Notes under the pieces: model-generated
Database searches by the model: none
What the model was told of the DNA's origin: nothing
What the model saw: only the letters and a program-made list of their open reading frames with translations
DNA from: Pseudonocardiales bacterium
Lineage (GTDB): Bacteria; Actinomycetota; Actinomycetes; Mycobacteriales; Jatrophihabitantaceae
Direction: 5' to 3'
DNA: 8,357 nucleotides
Assembly (NCBI GenBank): GCA_025465405.1
Contig: JAODNL010000396.1
Location: 1-8,357, forward strand
Part shown: positions 1 to 5,846 of the stretch, in pieces
How positions within the stretch are numbered: position 1 is the stretch's first letter
How the letters are laid out: every line of letters starts with the position of its first letter
Translations under genes and position numbers: made by a program

Positions 1-8
1 AGGGTGGA

Positions 9-14
9 TAACCT
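9..14 (+). promoter_or_regulatory. Candidate -10 hexamer for a leaderless proline dehydrogenase mRNA
   Basis: TAACCT fits the actinobacterial -10 pattern TAnnnT and ends 6 nt before the GTG start at 21, which would put +1 on the start codon. The -35 region lies outside the window, so only half of the promoter can be judged. A 12-bp perfect palindrome, ACCTGGCCAGGT at 11-22, overlaps both the hexamer and the start codon. Confidence 0.3.
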
Positions 15-20
15 GGCCAG

Positions 21-971
21 GTGCTTCGTTCGACGATCCTTGCCGCCTCGCGTAACCAGCGGGTCGAGCGCCTGGTGACGTACGCGCCGGTGTCGCGCGG
101 CGTGGTGCGGCGCTTCGTCGGTGGCTCCGACACCGCCGCCGCCGTGGACACAGCCCGCGGGCTCGTCGCCGACGGGCTCACGGTAACGCTGGACCACCTG
201 GGTGAGGACACCACCGACCTCGCGCACGCACGGACGGTGGTCGACGCGTATCTGGACCTGCTCGGCGCCCTCGAGCGGGCCGGCCTCGCCGGCCGGATCG
301 GGCCGTTGACGGCGCGCAGCGAGGTCAGCCTCAAGCTCAGCGCGATCGGTCAGGCGCTGCCCGGCGACGGCGAGAAGATCGCGCTCGAGCACGCCCGCCG
401 TATCTGCGATGAGGCCCGTCGGGTAGGAGCGACGGTGACCCTGGACATGGAGGACCACACGACCACGGACTCGACGTTGGCGATCCTGCGTGACCTGCGA
501 GCGGACTTTCCGGAGACCGCCGCGGTCCTGCAGGCATACCTGCGCCGGACCCAGGCCGACTGCGCCGAGCTCGCCGGCGCCGGCAGCCGCGTCCGGCTCT
601 GCAAAGGCGCGTACAAAGAACCGTCGGCGGTCGCCTACCAGAAGCGCGAGGACGTGGACCTGTCCTATGTGCGCTGCATGAACGTGCTGCTCGCCGGCGC
701 CGGTTACCCGATGTTCGCCACCCACGACCCGCGCCTGATCGAGATCGGTGTCGAGCGGGCGAAGTTCCACGGCAGGGCGCTGCCCGACTACGAGTTCCAG
801 ATGCTGTACGGCATCCGTCCCGACGAGCAGCGCCGCCTGGCGCGCGAGGGCCACACCATGCGGGTGTACATCCCTTACGGTGCGCAGTGGTACGGCTACC
901 TCATGCGCCGGCTGGCGGAGCGGCCGGCCAACCTGACGTTCTTCGGGCGAGCGCTCTTCTCGAAAGGCTGA
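21..971 (+). CDS. Proline dehydrogenase (monofunctional, FAD-dependent)
   Basis: Oxidises L-proline to 1-pyrroline-5-carboxylate (P5C) using FAD, the first step of proline catabolism. The 316 aa match a stand-alone PRODH barrel without a P5C dehydrogenase domain. Visible family motifs: VSLKLSAIG (about 102-110, with the conserved Lys), LDMEDH (141-146), VLQAYLRRT (169-177), RLCKGAYKE (192-200), YEFQMLYGIR (257-266), and the C-terminal Y-x-x-R-R-x-x-E signature (Tyr293, Arg296, Arg297, Glu300), whose arginines bind the proline carboxylate in this family. GTG at 21 is the start: an in-frame TAA at 9-11 rules out a longer protein, and the next residues read as a normal N-terminus. No good Shine-Dalgarno is visible, while TAACCT ends 6 nt before the GTG, so a leaderless message is possible. 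proC starts 5 nt after the stop. The P5C dehydrogenase that would complete catabolism is not in the window. Confidence 0.95.
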   Translation: MLRSTILAASRNQRVERLVTYAPVSRGVVRRFVGGSDTAAAVDTARGLVADGLTVTLDHLGEDTTDLAHARTVVDAYLDLLGALERAGLAGRIGPLTARSEVSLKLSAIGQALPGDGEKIALEHARRICDEARRVGATVTLDMEDHTTTDSTLAILRDLRADFPETAAVLQAYLRRTQADCAELAGAGSRVRLCKGAYKEPSAVAYQKREDVDLSYVRCMNVLLAGAGYPMFATHDPRLIEIGVERAKFHGRALPDYEFQMLYGIRPDEQRRLAREGHTMRVYIPYGAQWYGYLMRRLAERPANLTFFGRALFSKG

Positions 972-976
972 TTCGC

Positions 977-1783
977 ATGGACGCACTGGCCATCCTCGGC
1001 GGCGGCAAGATCGGTGAGGCGCTGCTGTCGGGGCTGCTGCGCGGCGAGCGGACCCCGGCCGACGTCGTCGTGTCCGAGAAGCATCCGGAGCGGGCCGCCT
1101 ACCTCGCCGAGACGTACGGGGTGAAAACTCTCGACCCCGGCGCGGCGGTGGGGGCGGCGCGCACCCTGGTCATCGCGGTCAAGCCGCAGGACATCGACGC
1201 CCTGCTCGCCGAGCTGCAGCCGGTCGTCCGGCCGGAGCACCTGGTCGTCTCGGTGGCGGCCGGCGTCACGACCGCGCACATCGAGGCCGCGCTGGCCGCC
1301 GGCGTGCCGGTGGTGCGGTGCATGCCGAACACCCCGGCGTTGGTGGACCAGGCCATGACCGCGGTCTCGGCCGGCGCGCACGCGGACGATCAGCACCTCG
1401 CGGTGGCCGAGTCGCTGCTGGCCGCAGTGGGTCGGGTCGTGCGGGTGCCGGAGTCTCAGCTGGACGCTGTGACGGCGCTGTCCGGTTCGGGCCCGGCGTA
1501 CTTTTTCTACCTGGTCGAGGCGATGATCGACGCCGGCATCCTGCTCGGCCTGCCGCGCGCGCTGGCCGCCGAGCTCATCGTGCAGACGGCGATCGGGTCG
1601 GCGATCATGCTGCGCGACTCCGGGGAACACCCGGTGCAGCTGCGCGAGGCGGTGACCAGCCCCGGCGGGACCACGATCGCGGCCATCCGGGAGCTCGAGG
1701 TCCACGGCGTCCGGGCGGCGCTGCTTGCCGCGATCGAGGCGGCCTGCGTGCGCAGTCGCGAGCTGGGCGCGAGCAACGGATAG
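977..1783 (+). CDS. proC: Pyrroline-5-carboxylate reductase
   Basis: Reduces P5C to L-proline with NAD(P)H, the last step of proline biosynthesis, in the cytoplasm. The 268 aa match the usual length. The N-terminal Rossmann fold has the dinucleotide loop ILGGGKIG (6-13). The middle carries CMPNTPALVDQAMTAVSAG, and the C-terminal half has SGSGPAYFFYLVEAM and the P5CR signature LREAVTSPGGTTIAAIREL. ATG at 977 is chosen because GAAAGG at 962-967 sits 9 nt upstream and the Rossmann strand begins at once. An in-frame GTG at 887 would add 30 residues read out of frame from the preceding gene and is rejected. It follows proline dehydrogenase by 5 nt and is surely cotranscribed. A perfect AGGAGG (1782-1787) overlaps its TAG stop. 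Confidence 0.97.
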   Translation: MDALAILGGGKIGEALLSGLLRGERTPADVVVSEKHPERAAYLAETYGVKTLDPGAAVGAARTLVIAVKPQDIDALLAELQPVVRPEHLVVSVAAGVTTAHIEAALAAGVPVVRCMPNTPALVDQAMTAVSAGAHADDQHLAVAESLLAAVGRVVRVPESQLDAVTALSGSGPAYFFYLVEAMIDAGILLGLPRALAAELIVQTAIGSAIMLRDSGEHPVQLREAVTSPGGTTIAAIRELEVHGVRAALLAAIEAACVRSRELGASNG

Positions 1784-1953
1784 GAGGCAACCACGACGAA
1801 CACGACATATCACACGGACCCAGGGCGGGTTATGTGGGGTGCATCTATCGCTTCAGCCCCACTAGTACCGCTACTCTCCTCACAGCACGTGCGTGTCCCG
1901 TCCGTCGGTGGGGAAGCCGACGCACTGACACGTGCCGAAGGTGTCGGTGAGAC
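1784..1953 (+). other. Spacer between proC and the HTH gene
   Basis: These 170 nt are less GC-rich than the flanking genes and hold no recognised gene. They begin inside a perfect AGGAGG (1782-1787) that has no ATG or GTG at normal spacing; ACG codons lie at 1793 and 1796. The ACG frame stays open to a TGA at 1955-1957 that overlaps the ATG of the HTH gene, and contains an ATG at 1832 giving a possible 41-residue peptide. Its third codon positions are only about half G/C, unlike the neighbouring genes, so I do not call it a gene. TACTCT at 1872-1877 is a possible -10 hexamer but I see no matching -35. Confidence 0.5.
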
Positions 1954-2208
1954 ATGAGCACGTCTGCACAACGCGGACCTGGCAAGCCCGCGGAACCGTC
2001 TGGAGTCCATCCGGTCGATCCCGTGCTTGCCGAGGTGAAGTTCTTGACCGTGGCGGAGGTCGCCGGGGTCATGCGCGTGTCCAAGATGACGGTGTACCGC
2101 ATGGTGCACAGTGGCGACCTGCCCGCGGTGCGGGTGGGTCGGTCCTTCCGCGTCCCCGAGAAGGCGGTGCACGACTACCTGCGTGCCGCGTTCATCGAGG
2201 CCGGCTGA
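1954..2208 (+). CDS. Small MerR/excisionase-type helix-turn-helix DNA-binding protein
   Basis: An 84-aa protein with a roughly 25-residue flexible N-terminus and a single winged-helix domain of the excisionase/BldC-like class. LTVAEVAGVMRVSKMTVYRMV (about 31-51) is the helix-turn-helix, and the wing and last helix follow in SGDLPAVRVGRSFRVPEKAVHDYLR. It resembles the Rv0500A protein of M. tuberculosis and a Streptomyces homologue; it is not BldC itself, which lacks this VRVGRSFRVP wing. It probably acts as a transcriptional regulator, target unknown. ATG at 1954 is the earliest possible start because an in-frame TGA ends at 1950. The upstream GGTGAG (1946-1951) is too close to be ideal. Its conserved position between proC and the bS22 gene suggests a housekeeping rather than a horizontally acquired role. 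Confidence 0.88.
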   Translation: MSTSAQRGPGKPAEPSGVHPVDPVLAEVKFLTVAEVAGVMRVSKMTVYRMVHSGDLPAVRVGRSFRVPEKAVHDYLRAAFIEAG

Positions 2209-2220
2209 GCCGCACGGACC

Positions 2221-2320
2221 GCGGGCCGGAACCCGCCGGGTAGGCTGCCGGAAGACCTCCGGCGTGCGCGTTCTTCGCGCGCCGGTTCCACCACGAGCTG
2301 TGCCCGGTGTCGTGCCGGGC
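2221..2320 (+). promoter_or_regulatory. Hairpin-rich leader of the bS22 gene with a candidate -10
   Basis: Four perfect GC-rich inverted repeats lie between the HTH gene and bS22: GCGGG/CCCGC (2221-2225, 2232-2236), GCCGGA/TCCGGC (2247-2252, 2258-2263), GCGCG/CGCGC (2266-2270, 2276-2280) and GCCCGG/CCGGGC (2302-2307, 2315-2320). The last ends 6 nt before the Shine-Dalgarno GAGG. TAGGCT at 2241-2246 fits TAnnnT and could be a -10 element, with +1 near 2253. The first hairpin could then end the HTH transcript and the other three would fold in the bS22 leader. No T-run follows any of them. The folds were read by eye and not scored. Confidence 0.4.
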
Positions 2321-2336
2321 AATGATGAGGTTTCGC

Positions 2337-2435
2337 ATGGGTTCTGTCATCAAGAAGCGGCGCAAGCGGATGGCCAAGAAGAAGCACCGCAAGCTGCTGA
2401 AGAAGACTCGCGTCCAGCGTCGTAACAAGAAGTAG
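2337..2435 (+). CDS. Small ribosomal subunit protein bS22 (AURKAIP1/COX24-domain protein)
   Basis: A 32-residue, extremely basic protein (11 Lys and 7 Arg) beginning MGSVIKKRRKRMAKKKHRK and ending TRVQRRNKK. This is the actinobacterial AURKAIP1/COX24 family, annotated Rv0500B in M. tuberculosis. In mycobacterial cryo-EM ribosome structures the family was identified as a 30S subunit protein, bS22, lying near the decoding region. ATG at 2337 has a well-placed GAGG at 2327-2330 with 6-nt spacing; the stop is TAG at 2433-2435. It is easily missed because of its size. It sits between the HTH gene and the SDR gene, as in the mycobacterial block, and may have its own promoter in the structured upstream region. 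Confidence 0.92.
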   Translation: MGSVIKKRRKRMAKKKHRKLLKKTRVQRRNKK

Positions 2436-2455
2436 CGCACGCAGCGGGGGCCAGC

Positions 2456-3517
2456 GTGTCCAGCGTCGTCCTGATCACCGGCGTCAGCCGGCATCTCGGC
2501 GCTCGCCTGGCCGAGCAGTTGGCCGACGACCCGGCGATCGACCGGGTGATCGGGATCGACGCCACCGCGCCGCGCAAGGCCGATCTCGAGCGCCTCGGCC
2601 GCACCGAATTCGTCCGCGCCGACATTCGCAATCCGCTGATCGCCAAGGTGATCGCCCAGGCACAGGTCGACACCGTCGTGCACGCCGCAGCGCTGGATGC
2701 CACCACCGGGTCCCTGGGCGGCGTCGGTGCCCGCGTGTCGCCGAAGGATCACGACGTCGTCGGCACGATGCAGCTGCTGGCCGCGTGCCAGAAGTCCGAC
2801 ACGGTCAGCCGGGTGGTGGTGAAGTCCACGACCGCTGTGTACGGGTCCGGTCCGGGCGACCCGGCTGTGTTCACCGAGGACATGCATGCGACCGGTCATG
2901 CCCCCTGCGGGTACGCGAAGGGCGCCGTCGAGGTCGAGGGTTACGTCCGCGGCTTCATGCGCCGGCGCCCGGACATCACTGTGACGATCCTGCGCTACGC
3001 GAGCCTGATCGGCCCGACCATCGAGTCACCGCTCACCCGCTACCTGGCCATGCCGCTGGTCCCCACGTCGATCGGCTTCGACCCGCGCCTGCAGTTGTTG
3101 CACGAGGCCGACGCCGTCGAAGTGCTTCGGCACGCTGCCGTAGCCGAGCATCCGGGCGTCTTCAACGTCGCCGCGGACGGCGTCGTGCTGCTCTCGCAAG
3201 CGGTGCGGCGGGCCGGTCGGCTGCGGCTGCCGGTGCCGGCACCGGCGATCTCGTTCGTCGGCGGGCTGGTCCGCAACAGCGGTGTCGTCGAGTTCAGCGC
3301 CGAGCAGGCGAGCTTCCTCAACTACGGCCGCGTCGTCGACACCGCGCGGCTGCGCGAGGGCTTCGGCTACCTGCCGCGCTTCAGCACCCAGCAGGCATTG
3401 GCGTCTTACCTGGACGCGCTGCCGGGCCTGCGGGGTCTGCCCGGCCTGCCGGGCCTCGGTGCCGGGGCGCTGCGCGCGGTGGAGTCGCTCGCCGGCCGGC
3501 TGGCCCGGGTGGTGTGA
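2456..3517 (+). CDS. Atypical NAD-dependent epimerase/SDR family protein (GalE2-like)
   Basis: A 353-aa extended short-chain dehydrogenase/reductase with an N-terminal Rossmann domain; the substrate cannot be read from the sequence. The first strand and nucleotide loop are VLITGVSRHLG (5-15), where the usual TGxxGxxG middle glycine is Arg12. VHAAAL (75-80) and VVKSTTAVYGSG (121-132) are the standard NAD-contact strands with the catalytic-type Ser/Thr. The Tyr-x-x-x-Lys pair is not canonical: in CGYAKGAVEVE (151-161) Lys155 is in place but the Tyr position holds Cys151, with a Tyr two residues before the Lys. A C-terminal tract of four P/R-G-L triplets follows (323-334). GTG at 2456 is chosen, with GGGGG at 2446-2450. 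It ends 2 nt before the acyltransferase start, so the pair is likely co-translated. By synteny it matches Rv0501 (galE2), a name that does not prove UDP-galactose epimerase activity. Confidence 0.85.
   Translation: MSSVVLITGVSRHLGARLAEQLADDPAIDRVIGIDATAPRKADLERLGRTEFVRADIRNPLIAKVIAQAQVDTVVHAAALDATTGSLGGVGARVSPKDHDVVGTMQLLAACQKSDTVSRVVVKSTTAVYGSGPGDPAVFTEDMHATGHAPCGYAKGAVEVEGYVRGFMRRRPDITVTILRYASLIGPTIESPLTRYLAMPLVPTSIGFDPRLQLLHEADAVEVLRHAAVAEHPGVFNVAADGVVLLSQAVRRAGRLRLPVPAPAISFVGGLVRNSGVVEFSAEQASFLNYGRVVDTARLREGFGYLPRFSTQQALASYLDALPGLRGLPGLPGLGAGALRAVESLAGRLARVV
3422..3457 (+). repeat. Four degenerate 9-bp repeats encoding (P/R)GL triplets
   Basis: Four consecutive 9-bp units, ccgggcctg, cggggtctg, cccggcctg and ccgggcctc, encode PGL-RGL-PGL-PGL near the C-terminus of the SDR protein. 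The stretch resembles a short collagen-like or flexible linker between the catalytic domain and a last amphipathic helix. It is a likely site of replication slippage and may vary in copy number between strains. Confidence 0.7.
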
Positions 3518-3519
3518 CG

Positions 3520-4515
3520 ATGGACGAGGCCCGAGTCATCCCGTTGCACGGCGACGACCAGCCTCCGCGCCGCCGCGGCTCCGGCCGGCGTCCGGCGGCC
3601 GTGCCGAACGCCGAGGCCTCGATCCACTCGTTGAGCGCCGCCGAGCCGGTCCGGCCACCCGCCGGCGACGTGCCCGGCTGGGAGCGCCGCGTCGCTGACG
3701 GCCTGGCGTTCCTGCGCCGGCGGATTGCCGGCGACTACGCCGTCGACGACTTCGGTTTCGACGCCGACCTGACCGAGAACGTCGTCATCCCGTTGTTCAA
3801 GCCGCTGTACGACCGCTGGTTCCGTGTCGAGGTGAACGGGATCGACAACGTGCCGTCCGACGGCGGCGCGCTGCTCGTGGCCAACCACGCCGGCGGGTTG
3901 TGGGCCCTCGACGCGGCAATGACGGCCGTCGCCGTGCACGAGGAGCATCCCGCCGGGCGGCACCTGCGGATGCTCGGTGCGGATCTGGTATTCGGGACGC
4001 CCGGCGTGGGGGCGCTGGCGCGCAAGACCGGCGCGACCCTCGCGTGCAATCCGGACGCGGAGCGACTGCTGGCCGCGGGCGAGCTCGTCGGCGTGTGGCC
4101 GGAAGGCTTCAAGGGCATCGGCAAGCCGTATCGCGACCGCTATCGGCTGCAGCGATTCGGGCGCGGCGGATTCGTGCACGCCGCACTCAAGAGTGGCGTG
4201 CCGATCGTGCCGGTCTCTGTCGTCGGCTCCGAGGAGATCCACCCCGTACTGGCCAACGCCAAGACCCTGGCGCGCATCCTCGACCTGCCGTACTTCCCCA
4301 TCACGCCCACCTTCCCGTGGCTCGGGCCACTCGGGCTGGTCCCGCTGCCGAGCAAGTGGTACATCCAGTTCGGCGAGCCGATCCCGACTGCGGGCCTCGG
4401 GCAGGATCACGCCGACGATCCGGTCGTGCTGTTCGAGCTGACCGACCGCGTGCGGGAGACGATCCAGAGCACCCTGAACCGGCTGCTCGTGCAGCGCCGC
4501 TCGGTCTGGCGCTAG
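3520..4515 (+). CDS. Lysophospholipid acyltransferase family protein (PlsC/LPLAT-like)
   Basis: A 331-aa acyltransferase predicted to transfer an acyl chain to a lysolipid or related glycerolipid at the membrane face. An N-terminal Arg/Pro-rich tail (about 1-50) precedes the catalytic domain. Motif I is NHAGGLWALD (122-131), where His123 and Asp131 are separated by seven residues rather than the classical four. Motif III is WPEGFKGIGK (193-202), matching the family FPEG block, and motif IV is VPIVPVSVVGSEEI (227-240). A conserved PSKWYIQFGEPI (277-288) follows. ATG at 3520 lies 2 nt after the SDR stop; longer in-frame starts reach back through the SDR gene and are rejected. It is syntenic with Rv0502. 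The neighbouring HAD-IB phosphatase suggests a shared lipid pathway, since HAD-IB and acyltransferase domains are fused in some actinobacterial proteins. No transmembrane helix is obvious. Confidence 0.9.
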   Translation: MDEARVIPLHGDDQPPRRRGSGRRPAAVPNAEASIHSLSAAEPVRPPAGDVPGWERRVADGLAFLRRRIAGDYAVDDFGFDADLTENVVIPLFKPLYDRWFRVEVNGIDNVPSDGGALLVANHAGGLWALDAAMTAVAVHEEHPAGRHLRMLGADLVFGTPGVGALARKTGATLACNPDAERLLAAGELVGVWPEGFKGIGKPYRDRYRLQRFGRGGFVHAALKSGVPIVPVSVVGSEEIHPVLANAKTLARILDLPYFPITPTFPWLGPLGLVPLPSKWYIQFGEPIPTAGLGQDHADDPVVLFELTDRVRETIQSTLNRLLVQRRSVWR

Positions 4516-4527
4516 CGCTCGCCAGAC
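4504..4527 (+). terminator. Stem-loop spanning the acyltransferase stop codon
   Basis: GTCTGGCG (4504-4511) pairs perfectly with CGCCAGAC (4520-4527) around an 8-nt loop that contains the TAG stop at 4513-4515. An 8-bp GC-rich stem at the end of a gene block fits a terminator or a 3'-end stabiliser. No T-run follows, which is common for actinobacterial terminators but lowers certainty. An 8-bp direct repeat, CTCGCCAG, lies at 4518-4525 and 4536-4543. Confidence 0.45.
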
Positions 4528-4574
4528 ACTCGAGCCTCGCCAGGCAAAGGTGGGCGCGATGACCTACCACGTTG

Positions 4575-4580
4575 CACAAT
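4575..4580 (+). promoter_or_regulatory. Weak candidate -10 hexamer for the DUF2784 gene
   Basis: CACAAT shares four of six bases with TATAAT and ends 6 nt before the ATG at 4587, so transcription would begin on the start codon. No convincing -35 hexamer is visible 16-18 nt upstream. Confidence 0.2.
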
Positions 4581-4586
4581 CGACAC

Positions 4587-4964
4587 ATGTGGCGAACGGC
4601 GGCAACCGACGGCGTCATCGCTGTGCACTTCGGCTACCTCGCGTACCTGGTTGTCGGAGGCTTCCTCGCCTGGCGCTGGCCGAAGACGATCGGCCTGCAT
4701 GTGATCGCCGCGATATGGGCCGGCTTGATCGTCGGCACGCACGTCCCGTGTCCGCTGACGGCGCTGCAGAACACCCTGCGCCAGCAATCCGGCGAGCATC
4801 CACTGGCGGACAGCTTCATCAATGTCTATGTCCGTGGCCACGTCTTTCCCACTGACGCCGTCGGCGTCGCGCAGGGCCTGGTTGGCGGAATCGTCCTCGC
4901 GTCCTGGGCCGGTTTCCTGCTGCGGCAGCACAACGCCCGGGTAGCCGGGTCAGTGGCGACGTAG
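4587..4964 (+). CDS. DUF2784 family small membrane protein
   Basis: A 125-aa integral membrane protein of unknown function. Hydrophobic segments lie at about 9-29, 37-52 and 92-112. The conserved DUF2784 features are HFGYLAYLVVGGFLAWRWP near the N-terminus, the CPLT-x-L-x-N motif (55-62) after the second helix, and a loop ending in the VFP segment before the last helix. ATG at 4587 is preferred over the TTG at 4572 because it begins the first helix directly. Neither has a clear Shine-Dalgarno, and a -10-like CACAAT sits 6 nt before the ATG. The gene follows a hairpin at the acyltransferase end, so it is probably transcribed separately. Its last 15 nt overlap the end of the convergent HAD gene. 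Nothing in the context fixes its function. Confidence 0.8.
   Translation: MWRTAATDGVIAVHFGYLAYLVVGGFLAWRWPKTIGLHVIAAIWAGLIVGTHVPCPLTALQNTLRQQSGEHPLADSFINVYVRGHVFPTDAVGVAQGLVGGIVLASWAGFLLRQHNARVAGSVAT
4936..4949 (-). terminator. Small hairpin just past the HAD stop codon
   Basis: CCCGG (4936-4940) and CCGGG (4945-4949) form a 5-bp stem with a 4-nt loop, starting on the base after the HAD stop (4950-4952, minus strand). It lies inside the last codons of the convergent DUF2784 gene and could act in either direction. The stem is short and there is no T-run. Confidence 0.25.
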
Positions 4965-5834
4965 CAGGGTGCGCCGGGCCACGGCCGCCGCGAGCGCGGC
5001 CTGTCGATCCCGATCCCGCTCCCTCTCCCTCCGTACCGCCATGCCGGCCGCGGCGCCGCCGGCGAGCGCGCCGAGACCGAGTGCCGTCGGGATGCCGATC
5101 TTCGCCGCCTTGCGGCCGGTACGGAAGTCGCGGATCTCCCAGCCGTGCAGCTTCGCCTCGGCCCGCAGCGCGGAGTCCGGATTCACCGCGACGGCGCGGC
5201 CGACGAGCGACAGCATCGGCACGTCGTTGATCGAGTCTGAGTAGGCGGCGCACCGGGCCAGATCGAGGCCTTCAGCCTGGGCGAGCGCACGCACCGCGTC
5301 GGCCTTCGCCTCGCCGTGCAGTACCTCGCCGATCAGCCGTCCGGTGTAGACGCCGTCGACGGACTCGGCGACGGTCCCGAGTGCGCCGGTCAGCTTGAGC
5401 CGGTGGGCGATGATCGTTGCCAGCTCCACCGGGGTTGCGGTCACCAGCCAGACACGGTGGCCGGCGTCGAGGTGCTGCATCGCGAGCGCATGGGTGCCCG
5501 ACCACACCCGGTCGGCCATCTCCTCGTCATAGATCTCCTCGCCGAGCGCGACGATCTCGCCGACCTTTTTGCCGGCGACGAACGCCAGCGCCGAGTCGCG
5601 AGTGGTGTGCATGTCGCGGTGGTTCTCGCCGCGCATCCGCAACCGGGTCTGGCGCAGCGTAAAGCCGACAAGATCACGCCACGAGAAGAACTTGCGCGCC
5701 GCCATGCCCTTGGCGAAATGAAAGATCGACGCGCCCATCATCATCGTGTTGTCGACATCGAAGAACGCCGCCGCGCTCACGTCGGCAGGCACCTGACGGG
5801 CCAGATCGAGCTCGCGGAACGTGGGCTCGTTCAC
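4950..5834 (-). CDS. HAD-IB family phosphatase (SerB1-like) with hydrophobic C-terminal segment
   Basis: A 294-aa haloacid-dehalogenase subfamily IB hydrolase, a Mg-dependent phosphatase using an aspartyl-phosphate intermediate. Motif I is FFDVDNTMMMG (25-34; nucleophile Asp26, acid/base Asp28), motif II VTAT (131-134), motif III Lys176 in GEAKADA, and motif IV YSDSINDVPM (198-207; Asp200 and Asp204 bind metal). A helical cap lies between motifs I and II. After the core, residues about 247-266 form a Gly/Ala-rich hydrophobic stretch followed by an Arg-rich tail, which suggests membrane attachment. GTG at 5834 has no Shine-Dalgarno, but TAGTCT ends 6 nt upstream. It corresponds to Rv0505c (serB1); phosphoserine phosphatase activity is not assured, and proximity to the acyltransferase makes a lysolipid or lipid-phosphate substrate possible. 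Orientation is the same as sigma and anti-sigma, 229 nt downstream. Confidence 0.9.
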   Translation of the reverse strand: MNEPTFRELDLARQVPADVSAAAFFDVDNTMMMGASIFHFAKGMAARKFFSWRDLVGFTLRQTRLRMRGENHRDMHTTRDSALAFVAGKKVGEIVALGEEIYDEEMADRVWSGTHALAMQHLDAGHRVWLVTATPVELATIIAHRLKLTGALGTVAESVDGVYTGRLIGEVLHGEAKADAVRALAQAEGLDLARCAAYSDSINDVPMLSLVGRAVAVNPDSALRAEAKLHGWEIRDFRTGRKAAKIGIPTALGLGALAGGAAAGMAVRRERERDRDRQAALAAAVARRTLLRRH

Positions 5835-5840
5835 CGGACC

Positions 5841-5846
5841 AGACTA
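5841..5846 (-). promoter_or_regulatory. Candidate -10 hexamer for a leaderless HAD mRNA
   Basis: On the minus strand TAGTCT fits TAnnnT and ends 6 nt before the GTG start at 5834, so +1 would be the G of the start codon. The -35 position reads ACCGGG or AACCGG, a poor match to TTGACA. Confidence 0.35.

Noticed and set aside
887..976. 30-residue N-terminal extension of ProC from a GTG at 887
   Set aside because: It lies wholly within the end of proline dehydrogenase in another frame; ATG 977 has a good Shine-Dalgarno and begins the Rossmann fold.
896..1813. 305-codon open frame antisense to proC
   Set aside because: His/Arg-rich shadow typical of high-GC DNA; proC on the plus strand has unmistakable motifs.
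2785..3519. 245-residue N-terminal extension of the acyltransferase
   Set aside because: Arg/Pro-rich out-of-frame reading of the SDR gene; the true start is ATG 3520, 2 nt after the SDR stop.
3406..4410. 334-codon open frame antisense to the acyltransferase
   Set aside because: No recognisable domain; a mirror of the third-position GC bias of the plus-strand gene.
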